A stretch of DNA of 64,000 bases from assembly GCA_022559985.1 (NCBI GenBank), contig JAFJTR010000023.1:62001-126000 (forward strand), in the 5' to 3' direction. Each line of letters begins with the position of its first letter. Position 1 is the first letter of the stretch. The translations under genes and the position numbers were made by a program. Positions 20,457 through 30,297 of the stretch are shown one piece after another. The notes under the pieces were generated by a model. That model was not told the origin of the DNA and did no database searches. It saw only the letters and a program-made list of their open reading frames with translations. Origin of the DNA: Parastagonospora avenae f. sp. tritici 18332-5 (taxonomy: Eukaryota; Ascomycota; Dothideomycetes; Pleosporales; Phaeosphaeriaceae).

Positions 20457-22588
20457 TGTGTGGAGTGTGGCTTTGCGATGTGCGCGTGGTAAGAGGTTCG
20501 GTAGGGATTTCCGCCGCGCAGCGGTTCACGATGCGTTGTTGGCGGTGCGCAGTTTGAGCGGTGAGAGATCTTGTCTATATCGTACAGGAAAGATGTTGCG
20601 CTGAGATTTATCTAGAAAATGGTTGCAAGGCAGCAGAAGAGCTTGTGATGTGGAAGCTTCGCGGTGGATCGCCCCACCTGAACCTTTAATTAGCGTTATT
20701 GCATAACCAGACTTCAACCCATCGTCTTAGTAGAGACCACAACACAGTATTCTAGTCGCTGTAGACAAACCCTCAGAATGCTAGCTCGCCAGGATTGCCG
20801 AATCGTCTCAATTGTCCAGCTTTATTTCGCGGCGTGAAGCAGAGCTCGCCAGCCTTTGCTGATCAAGGATATGCAGGGAGTCAGGCTGAGGACGCCCTCC
20901 TTTCCAGAGACGTCACAATATTTTCATAAACGATCTGCGCGAAGTGGCACAGAAAGATAAAGAAACCACAGCTCTACCAGAAGAAATGCCACGCCTTCAT
21001 GTTATTCGACTCGCGATGCCCAACAGTCTTCTCCTGTACGCGCTGAATTGCAATACAACCGTGCGACGAGGCCAATCTACCCGCCGACATGCGATCGGAT
21101 CGGCTTGTCGCCAGCCGCCTTCAAGCACCCATGTGCTGTTCTCCAGCTGTATTATTTGCTGGAGTACCTAGTCTCAGCTGAAAGCGCTGTGCTGCGTCGT
21201 CGCTGTTCAACAACTCCTCTTTTGCATCGGGACACCGCACACCGCCGTACCATGCGCTTGACAGATCCACCGTTCTGTGTACCGCAGTTTGATTTCCAAC
21301 TAGCATGTACAAGGCTTGATGATAACATCTGGCGCTTCACATACCTCTGAAGCTTTGCATACTGCACACAGAGCGTTCCCATGTACCAACATCTTCTAGG
21401 AAGTAAGATCAACGTACTCAACACGTCCAGGGGGCTGCAATCGCGATTGACCCTGGTAGCTGCGCTTCTGGCATCGGGTGCTCCGATGCGCGGTACCTCA
21501 CTGCAAGTGCTGTGACTTATCTATCACGACCTCAGGGAGTAGCTTGTAGCATCGCCCAATCCAACATTTCAGCTTGTCGGTTAGCCAAAAGCAACTCGAG
21601 TGCGGCATTCGTACCCTTGCGTCGGAATATCAACGGAGCTAAAGAGTACTGCGGTGTTTTCCATTCCTGCCGAACGCGCTGTAGTGCTCCATGAGCTGCG
21701 CCGTGAAGATAACAGCTGCACGACAGGGCTTGCCATTTTCCTCGCCAGAGATAACAGTTTAAAAAACACGAGAACTTTCTTTCCGGACCTTCATGCATGG
21801 CAAGCTAAACTCAGGAATGGTCGGCGTTTAACAGATTTGTCCAGGCCTTGTCCATCAACCATAAAGTCCAAGATCGGCGGTAATCTCGCGCTTGACTGTT
21901 ACACACGATTCGTGACCCGTGCGATGCTGAAGGTTACCTGACGTTTCCCAAAATTCAACAAAGGGTAAAGATACGAAGTACGCTGAACCGCTCACACAAT
22001 ATCGACTTTACCACGGTACACAAATGTTAGGCCTAAATAATCGACGCCACTGCATTACATATAGCCAGGAACATGGTATGCTAATTTGCTTTGAAATGAG
22101 TATCGCCTATGGAGCTTCGCATCATGGAATTTCGCATCATTATTGAGCGGGCGTGGGGCCGAAGCACGTTGCACTAGATACCGGAACGTGGCGTCCCCCC
22201 AATGTGGTTACATCTATGGGCCGCTCCGAAGCTGGAGTAGGACTACATCTGCATAAACTTGCGGGCCATTGTATTGGATCGTCACTGGGATTTGATTAGT
22301 CCTTGTCCACCCTTTGCACTACGCGTAAGACGTACAACAACAGCCGCAGTACAGCGAGCCTCAATCTGCCTGTGGTGGACAGGTCTTTGGTCCACAGCGC
22401 ATTTTCAACAGCAGCTTAACGATAATCGAACTATTGGGAATATGCATGCGGATCGGGAGCTGGTACCTGAGCTGGTGTCATGGCCACCTGGCGAATAAAT
22501 CATCGCAGTGCGCTGGCAGAAGTCGTTCTGGAGGCTGCTCCTCACTTTTTCCATACTCTAAGCATCAGTCGCTACCCTTAACCTTACC
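20457..22588. other. Long intergenic region, no gene recognised
   Basis: About 2.1 kb between DIB1 and the GT2 gene. Open frames are short (100 codons or fewer) and resemble nothing I know. It should contain the DIB1 promoter at the left and the GT2 promoter and leader at the right. Small RNA genes cannot be ruled out by eye. Confidence 0.5.
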
Positions 22589-24925
22589 ATGGCCGGTGGG
22601 ATAGCTATCACACCTGAAACTGGCAGCAGCTCGGCAGATGCTGTGCAGCCACCCCAAAACGTCTCGGCTCCTGCACCCGATACCATTGAGCCGGTTATAT
22701 CAAGCCCACAAAATGTCTTGAGATCGGAGGATAGTACTAAACCAGATGTTCAGCCTCAGAACCAGCCTCTTCGCTTCGTTGAGTCCAGCGCAAGTTCCTC
22801 TGGGGACGAAATTGGGCCCGCGGAAGGACCAAGTTCTGCCACTCCTTTCAAGAAAAGCCGCCACGGCAAGTTTGCGTACAATGATCGCTACGAGCCCGGC
22901 GAGTATGTCATCGAGCAGCTATCAGAATACGACGATGAAGACCTAGTGAAGCCATGGCAGCGCAGGCTGATTTTGATCCATCCGATCGTTATCGTCTGGG
23001 TCTTCCTGACTTATGCTGCATACTACGGCTATCGCGTGTGGTGTAACTACCAGTTTCGTGTCGTCTTTGGCGGGCTGGCTGAAGCTTCGTGGATCTTCAT
23101 TGTAGTGGAGGGCGTTATCCTTTGTATGTTACCCTCAATCAATCTGGTGTGTACAGGTTGCTGACAAACGCCTAGTGCCCTACTTGTCTTGGATGGCGGT
23201 TCTGCTACTGTCACTTGGCAACCGAAAGCGCCCAAAGCTTCGCCTTCGTGGTGAAGCAGTCCCGACAGTCGACGTGCTCTTCACAACCTGTGGAGAAGTC
23301 GTTCCGATGATCATCAACACGGTCAGGGGCGCATGCAACATCGACTACCCACGTGATCGTTATCGCATCATTATTTGCGATGATGATGCCGACCCCAATC
23401 TGGCAGAAGCTCTGCAACCACTGATTGCAGAATACCCAAATCTTGTCTACCAAGCACGTGTCAAGGTTGATGGCGTACCTCATCACTACAAGGCCGGCAA
23501 CTTGCAGTCTGGTATCGACTATGCAGTTCATCTTCCTGGTGGACCTGCTGAATACCTCGCGACTCTGGATGCAGACATGATCCCTCATCCAGAGTGGCTG
23601 CGAGCCATCTTACCTCATCTGCTCCGCGATCAGGAACTCGCTCTCGTCTCGCCACCGCAAACTTTCTGGAATGTACCAGCAGACGATCCACTTTGCCAGT
23701 CAATCTGTGAGTTCATCCACTACTTGGAGCCGAGGAAGGATCATATGGGTGCTGCTTGGTGCACGGGGAGTGGAGTTGTCTTCAAGCGGTTCATTGTGGA
23801 CGAACTGGGTGGTTGGCCTACGCCGTCGATGGCGGAGGATCAGCTGCTCTCTTTCATGATGAATGGCGCAGGCTACAAGACGGCCTATCTCCATGAGTTC
23901 ATGCAAGTCGGTATGGTGCCAGAGAGTATCATAAATCGTAAGTAAATCTATCTGCTCCCTCTGCGTATTGAGACTAATTCTTCAGATCTCAAGCAACGTA
24001 CGCGCTGGGCAGTCGGTACTCTCGAAACTGCACAGGAGCTGAACTGGGGCCTACCGGGTAAATATGTAAGTGCTTCACCTCCACCAACAGAATTTTACTA
24101 ATACCATCCCAGACCAAACACATGACGTTTCCCCAACGCTGGTGCATCTTCACCTTCGCCTTCAACACCATAATGGCCATCCCCGTCTTCATCGCCTACT
24201 TCATCATCCCTGCACTCCTCTACTGGGGCCGCGACCTCCTCGTCTACACCACCGACGACCAACTGCGCTGGCAAATCCGCCTGTGCGCCATCTGGGTCGT
24301 GTCCCTACGCGTCAACGAAATCGTCCTCACGCTTCCCTCCGGCTACATCCAAGGCCAGCGCAGCGCCATGGCCTGGCAATTCATGACGCCCTATCTCGCC
24401 GTCACCATTCTGCGCTGCTACATCCTGCCCACGTGGCTGGGCGGCAAGAAAATCGCCTTCCTCGCGTCCGGCGCGATTAGAGATCGCCTCAAGGAGCGCA
24501 GCGAAACGCATCGCGCGGATCTGTGGACCCGCATTAAACTCATGGGCATTCACTGCCGCATATGGTTCTTCGTGTTGTTCGTGCCCTACTGTCTCGGCGC
24601 CGCGGGGCTAGACTGGTATCGCGCATATCTTCAGCCTACTACCAACGCATCCTTGCGCCATCTTTTGGTCAATAGTATGTTACCGCCGATGTGGTGGTTG
24701 TTTCTGGCGATTTCTTTCTGCATCCCGATACTGTATGTGTTTAGACCTCCGACGGTGCCGGATCGCGATGATATGATGAATTTCGATCAGAAGACCGGGG
24801 CCGGGCAGCCGAAGCATCAAGAGATTAGGCAGACTTGGGGGTTCTTGCCGCTTGTTAGGGAGGTGGCGTGGGGATTGACGGTGGTTTATGTAGTGGTGTT
24901 GTTTGTGGGGACGTTCATTTATTGA
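22589..24925 (+). CDS. Processive family 2 glycosyltransferase, cellulose/hyaluronan synthase-like
   Basis: Multipass membrane enzyme of GT2 predicted to polymerise a polysaccharide from a nucleotide sugar at the cytoplasmic face. Exons are 22589-23123, 23176-23937, 23986-24065 and 24113-24925, with introns of 52, 48 and 47 nt; all joins keep frame. The product is about 729 residues. A disordered N-terminus (~1-110) precedes two membrane segments and the catalytic domain: 'PTVDVLFTTCGE', 'ICDDDAD', 'ATLDADM' (DxD), 'WCTGSGVVFKR', 'MAEDQLLS' and the acceptor motif 'QRTRW', formed across the second splice. Four or five C-terminal helices follow. All catalytic motifs are intact. A fungal GT2 of this general kind in Zymoseptoria tritici is reported to be needed for hyphal growth on solid surfaces and for virulence; orthology is plausible but not tested here. 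Confidence 0.93.
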
Positions 24926-25679
24926 ACATCTGAAATCTGTGGTGCAAGGTGGTGGGCGATGTTGGTTGGTGGAATGTTGTAATGTGTTGTGGTTTGATGA
25001 GGCGACGAGGTGATGAAATCTGGACGCGGCCGATGACAGCACTGGTAAAAGCGGGGATGCATCCGTACTAGAGAGTTCTCTTTCGATAGTATATGTATAC
25101 AATAGGTAGGTTCATGGAGCACATGCGCCTTGGGAGCTCTTTTAGATTGATACATTGGATACAACATGGGCATGTTCTGTGCACAGCAACATTGCGGGGG
25201 ATGCGCAACACTTCGCTACATTGCTGTCGGTGCTTCTCAAGTAGACCGCTCCATCTCTCGAGTGGTACATCAAAGGCTCCGAACAAGAACCAAATAGCAT
25301 GCTATAATCCTTATTCGCCAGATTTCAAGTGTGCTGTTCCGTATTGTTATGACTTGTCAATAATACGGCTGGCCGGATGGCTTGAAAGCTAGCCTTATTA
25401 ATATAGGTATCCAGCCGGCTAGAGGAGTAGCAAAAGCCGTATTTGGCCGGGTTGGCTGGGTGTTTTTACATATAGAAATAGGTGGGCGTTAAGGCTATTG
25501 ATTTTGCAGCAAAAGCTATCTCACGATACTTTTTTGGTGTTGTAGTTGCAGGTAGCTTAGGTAAGTTAATCACCCACCTTGACGCGTCTTCCCACATACT
25601 GGTAACAACAGAGATCGTTAACGCTGTCTTGCTAGCTTCCCACATAACTGGCATCCATCTATCTATGCGCACAAACACA
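24926..25679. other. Intergenic, repeat-relic-like
   Basis: No gene. Around 25340-25460 the sequence becomes rich in 'ggctggccgg', 'ccagccggctag' and 'ggccgggttggctgg', with an imperfect inverted arrangement. This could be a mobile-element remnant, but there is no coding evidence. Confidence 0.35.
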
Positions 25680-26060
25680 TCAAGAGTTCATCGTTGACTC
25701 CTTGCCCGTCTCCAGTATTCTATGCAGGAACCCTTGTTGGTATAGCACCATTTCTCTGCCAACTGCAACGTACGGCTCAAACATCGAGGCCACATGGTAC
25801 ACACCCGGCCAAATATGCAGTTCTGCGGTTCCTCCGACCTGCCATATCCTCGTCGCAAATCTGACCGCGTCGTCTCTAAAAACCTCACAAGCACCAATAT
25901 CAATAAATGTTGGCGGCAGGTTCGACAGCTCTTCAGCTCAGCCAGCAACCATCACGCCTGTGGGATCATCCCGGTTCGATCCCAAGCTTATGAGGATCCC
26001 AAGCAGCCGACGATTCATCGAAAGCTCTAAATTTCTCTACAGAAGCAGGCCACGCGTTAG
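25680..26060 (-). pseudogene. Esterase/alpha-beta hydrolase C-terminal relic
   Basis: In one minus-strand frame the end of a hormone-sensitive-lipase-type alpha/beta hydrolase is recognisable: 'LSNLPPTFIDIGACEVFRDD' (region of the catalytic Asp), 'GGTAELHIWPGVYHVASMF' (catalytic His) and 'LHRILETGKESTMNS' to a stop at 25680-25682. Just upstream an in-frame TGA falls where Trp would fit ('VAG-stop-AEELS'). A frame change near 25980 then leads into 'FDESSAAWDPHKLG'. The HGGG oxyanion motif and the nucleophile GxSxG are absent from the adjoining sequence, so the front of the gene is deleted. It abuts the decayed BTB gene. Confidence 0.6.
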
Positions 26061-26129
26061 AACTCACGGCGATGTGCTTTGGAGGCGAGTTTGGTAGATA
26101 AGGTGAACAGAATCCTGGATTCCCATTCC

Positions 26130-26820
26130 GTTCTGGCGCTGAGATCTTGCGAGTTGTGGTATTCTCTTTGCGCAGCTTGTCTACTTCCTCGCTGTGCAGA
26201 CCAACGATTATTTGAGCAAGTAGCTTTGTTAGCGTAGGGCTTTCGATGCTTTCAAAGAAGTCCAGTGCAGATGGTGTGGGAGGGTCTTGTTCAAAGGTCC
26301 ATCGAACTTTCTTTGACACGTAGTCTCGAAGCCACGCATGTTCATCGGGAGACTCTGCAACAAATGTTTCCCGAATAGCGCGCTGGGCTAATTACTGAAG
26401 GCCAGGCACGCCGTACTTCTTAGCGGCTTCGAGAGTAAGCACAGCTTTTTGGAACTCATTGCGGACGACACTATTATCAACATCCTCGCTTCCCTCGTCA
26501 TTGAGAGTCTGGTAGACACCTGTGTGCAGGAAGTGGATCAGGACGTGGCCCATGCTCGCGTCTACGTCTACGAGATGAATCCCCCCTGTCCAGGGATTGC
26601 GACCTGGGACATTCTCCAATCTTTCCAGCAAAACCTCTGGGAGGTAATACTTCTGGCGATCAGGACCAAGGTGTAGGGTGACGAATGGGCTAGCATATAG
26701 ACTGAGGTATTTAGCTCTACGATTTTGTACTTGATCGAACAGCGGAGGCCTGCCTCGCCTTGTTGTGGGTCGAGGAAGCGCAAATTTGGCTGCTTTCGCG
26801 CCCTTAACCTTCGTCGCCAT
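26130..26820 (-). pseudogene. BTB/POZ-like protein interrupted by a stop codon
   Basis: The ATG at 26820 opens a 142-codon frame with a fungal BTB-like core: 'YASPFVTLHLGPDRQKYYLP', 'GGIHLVDVDASMGHVLIHFL', 'HTGVYQTLND' and 'AAKKYGVPGLQ'. It then meets TAA at 26392-26394. The same frame continues open past the stop with sequence that looks like the usual second half of these proteins: 'LAQRAIRETF', 'WLRDYVSKKVRWTFEQD' and 'LTKLLAQIIVGLHSEEVDKL'. One nonsense change therefore appears to truncate the protein. It could still make a 142-residue BTB-only product. No intron of reasonable size removes the stop. Function is unknown; such proteins usually mediate protein-protein contacts. Confidence 0.55.
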
Positions 26821-27430
26821 GGCAATTGAAGTAGTTCGGGTGGCACTATTCTTAGAGTTCTACTTAAAAAACTGAAGGGAGGAACTCCTGAGACTGGCAC
26901 TGAAGTTAGAGACAAAGGGCGTTTATCATAAATGCAGAAGATCGTTCTGGGGACGTTTCTTGTTGGGTCGGTGCATGCATATTTAGAAACGACATGCCAT
27001 CTAACCATTGACGCGTTGTTCACGAAGGATTCCTGCATATGCGCAAACACGACACCTTGCATACCAAGGCGTCTAGCCGCTTGACCCCGCACATGAATCT
27101 TCAGTCTGATCATAAACTATGTGCTCACACTACAATCAACTCAACGGGCCTATGTATGGAGTAAGCCTTAGTGTGGGTGGGGCAGTTTGAACTCGTCGCA
27201 CTCTGTATCAGTCGATGTGTGCACTTCCGGGAGATCGACCTGCAGATGCACCCACAGCGCGTAATGTGTCACTGTACCATTGGCTCCAAAACCACGAAAG
27301 ACCTCCACGAGATAGTAACCTTGTGTCGCCTCATATCTTATAAGCTGAACTCAGCAATCGATGGCACTTCCCACGTAGTCGCAATCCTACCTAAGCTACA
27401 ACGGCACCACGAACTGCAACGGGACAAACA
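26821..27430. other. Intergenic, no gene recognised
   Basis: About 600 bases between the divergent BTB relic (minus) and zinc-finger gene (plus). It likely holds the zinc-finger gene promoter. No motif could be assigned. Confidence 0.5.
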
Positions 27431-28333
27431 ATGTCCATCTGCGTATTGTGCAATCGCACTTTCGGCAGCGAGGTAGCACTCAAAACACATGAGAAAAATT
27501 CGCCAAAGCATGTACCCTTTAACTGCAAGGCATGCAATCGTTCTTTTGGTACTCAAACCGCGCTTAGCCAGCACCAAGACAACTCTCCAGCGCATCAAAA
27601 ACCCAGAACAGACTCTGTCGCTACTTCTATCGCATCTGTTCCAGTTGCCAACTATGCCTCTCCGGTGTTACCAACGACGTCTAATGTCCGCTCGACAATA
27701 CGCAACGCCCAACCCAGTCGCCATACCACGACAAAGAACACCCCACGAGTAGATCCGACCTTCGATCTGCATTTTGCTGTGCTTGAGAATCGAATGCAAG
27801 CTCTAGCTATACCGGACCTCAATACGATTGCTGCACAACCAAAGATCGGTCGAGCAAACATTCCCACACGGCAAAAGGAGACAAGGACTTTCTTCACGTT
27901 TCCTGAATTGCACCAACGTATTGCTGAAGCCGTTGCGCCTGCAATAAATTCGGCGTGGTTCAACAAAGACTTAGAAGCTTGTTCTAACGACGACTACGGA
28001 ACAAATGTTACGGGGCAGTTTACATGCGACAACAACGGATGCAGAAAGAACGGATGGAGCAGTGGAGTCGTAGCGACGCGAATTAGAGGTTACCCTGGTA
28101 ATGGATACAACGCTATTGTGTACAACCAGCGTTGCAAGTCTTGCGACCGGCTAGGAAGCCTCAAGGTGGATGAAGAATCGTACGTGGATCGGATTGCGTA
28201 CAGGCTAAAGAAATGGGCAGGCGTGCCAGTTGAGCAGCCACCGTTTAGTGGAAAGAATCGTGGGCCACATGATGAAGAACGCTGCGAGGGCTGCAAGGCA
28301 GGAGAATGCCCATGGACAGACAGATCGTCATAA
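27431..28333 (+). CDS. Two C2H2 zinc fingers plus 3CxxC-type zinc-finger domain
   Basis: Intact single-exon protein of 300 residues. The first ~55 hold two C2H2-like fingers, 'CVLCNRTFGSEVALKTHE' and 'CKACNRSFGTQTALSQHQ', each ending in a wide H-x6-H pair (HEKNSPKH, HQDNSPAH). A polar linker follows. The C-terminal half (~140-295) resembles the zf-3CxxC domain: 'FTFPELHQRIAEAV', 'GQFTCDNNGC', 'YNQRCKSCDRLG', 'YRLKKWAG' and 'RCEGCKAGECPW'. The zf-3CxxC domain also occurs in animal receptor-transporting proteins, but in fungi its role is not known. The C2H2 fingers suggest nucleic-acid binding, which is inference. It is the only clearly intact gene between 25 and 30 kb. Confidence 0.85.
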   Translation: MSICVLCNRTFGSEVALKTHEKNSPKHVPFNCKACNRSFGTQTALSQHQDNSPAHQKPRTDSVATSIASVPVANYASPVLPTTSNVRSTIRNAQPSRHTTTKNTPRVDPTFDLHFAVLENRMQALAIPDLNTIAAQPKIGRANIPTRQKETRTFFTFPELHQRIAEAVAPAINSAWFNKDLEACSNDDYGTNVTGQFTCDNNGCRKNGWSSGVVATRIRGYPGNGYNAIVYNQRCKSCDRLGSLKVDEESYVDRIAYRLKKWAGVPVEQPPFSGKNRGPHDEERCEGCKAGECPWTDRSS

Positions 28334-28622
28334 AAAGACGTATCTTCGTGATAGCAACATATGGCGACAAGGCGAGGTGGAATCTCACTGCATCGGTACA
28401 AACATGGATTAATATACGCACCACCAGTAGACTGGTTATAAATGCTGCTCTGGCGCATAAAGCTCGCCTTCGTACACTGGAAGGGTTCGACCTCCTTGAT
28501 CGCATTTGCATATATCTAGCCAGCATTTGAACTTCGAGCGCCAATCAGACACTGAACTCAGCAACATCGCTACTTACCCACACTCAAGCGGCGGCGTGAA
28601 CGCATCGAGCGCTTCTCATATC

Positions 28623-30005
28623 ATGGCTTTATCCATTGTTGGCCTTCTTGTAGGCATATCAGTCGTATACATGGTAGCCCGTCGACTTTGGCGGGCATAG
28701 CTACCCCCAGGACCCCTTGGCCTTCCACTGCTCGGGAACCTACATCAAGCGCCGAAAGGAGCTCCACGGGTGACCTTCACCGAGTGGATCAAACAGTACG
28801 GGAATATCGTTACGGTCAATCTTGGAGGTACCATTATCATAGTTGGTGACTATGGAACGGCAAAAGATCTACTTGAGAAGCGAAAGTATCTACAGTAGCA
28901 GACCGTGTCTTGTAGGATATTGTCGTGACGTATCATGATAGATGACTAACTCCTTTGTACATGTAATGGGGCACGAATTAGTGTGCAACAGCAATCCAAT
29001 CGTGTTCAAATCCTTTAGCGATGATTTTCTACTGCATCAAAAACTTCAAGCGCCAATGATGAGCCCTCGGGCAGCGGCTTGCTACACATCTATTCAAGTC
29101 TTGGAGAGTCAACAACTACTCGAAAGTCTTCTGGACTCACCGGAAGGCATCGCGCATCGCGTTGAGGTGTTTGCAACGAGCTTGGCTTATTCGATGGCTT
29201 TCGGAATGCATATCCACATCTGGAAGGAGTGGCAGGTGGAGCGAAGTTTGCTGTGTGCGGTGGAGGCGAGAGTGTTGTGTTGCAGGGTGCGCGTTAGGAA
29301 TTCGAGGTCGTCTTAGAGGTTGACGCCTTGGAGCTCAGCGGGTCAGCTTAAGAGCTGGCTTGTGGATATTAAGAGTGCCATTAGGGGGCTCGTGGGCGCG
29401 GTGTTGCGCAGGACGCTCAGTTGAGAAGATACGTTGTTCGTGTTGTGGGAAGTGACTGAGTCAACCGTTTCTAGGATCAATCTTCCAAGCTTGGAGCATG
29501 GTCGAAGAAACCCATTTCCACCGCGGCCGGCGCAAACTCCAAATGTCTATTGTACTTAGTGCAGCTGTCCGAAGTTGTGCTGTTGCGGTGGGGCATTCCC
29601 TGCGCTACCGCATACACAAGCTTTTATACCGCGGGATGATGGTGCTTCGGAAGGATGCCGAACACCCATGCCGCATTTGCGATGGTTCGGTATACGACCC
29701 TAATTCTTGAGCCAGTGAGGCAAGCTGCGAAGGCTGACTGATACGTCTTCCAGTCTTAACCCTGACGGAAAATGTTCAACCGCTTGCGACGCTCTTCCCT
29801 AAACGCCTGTTCTCCGCGGCTTCGGGCTTTGCGAAGTCCGGCCACAGCGTGTGCCAGATCCTTCTTGAGAATTACAGCTCGCAGTCGGTCCGCTTCTGAC
29901 GTTGATGCGCCTGTCTCAAACGACACCAGATCACCTCAAATCTTTACTGGCGTCATGCCCTAACTCGCAAGCTAATCGCTTCAGGAGTGGCTTGACGCCA
30001 GCATG
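28623..30005 (+). pseudogene. Cytochrome P450 relic
   Basis: The N-terminal anchor 'MALSIVGLLVGISVVYMVAR' is followed by TAG (28698-28700) and then, in the same frame, the proline hinge 'LPPGPLGLPLLGNLHQAP' and 'WIKQYGNIVTVNLGG', typical of fungal P450s. A one-base shift at about 28890 leads to 'SIYSSRPCLVGY'. 'KLQAPMMSPRAAACYTSIQV' and 'YSMAFGMHI' appear in another frame (29040-29220). Weaker echoes follow: 'LRWGIP' near 29590, 'LNPDGK' near 29760 and a haem-loop-like region near 29810. The haem-binding Cys motif (FxxGxRxCxG) is not recoverable in one frame. Several shifts and stops show a dead gene. The extent after 29300 is uncertain. Confidence 0.7.
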
Positions 30006-30297
30006 AGGACCGGCACCGTGGCTGTGCAGTGCTGAAGATAGTATAATTAAAAGGGCGCACTACCTCCCTCTGGAGGCCGCGCGTACCATTACTACCGACA
30101 AACGATTTGGTTGGTCTGCCGAAAGCCGTTCTGTGCGCATAGCATCTAGACACAAAAGAGAAAAGGGCTGCCGCGACTCACCGTTTGACCAGTGGTAATC
30201 ATCTCTCGCTGCCAAGATGGCTCTTATAGGTAAATGTACAAGAGGCGGTCGTTGATTGAGCACATCGAGCCACACAACGACTTTTCGATTCCGAACG

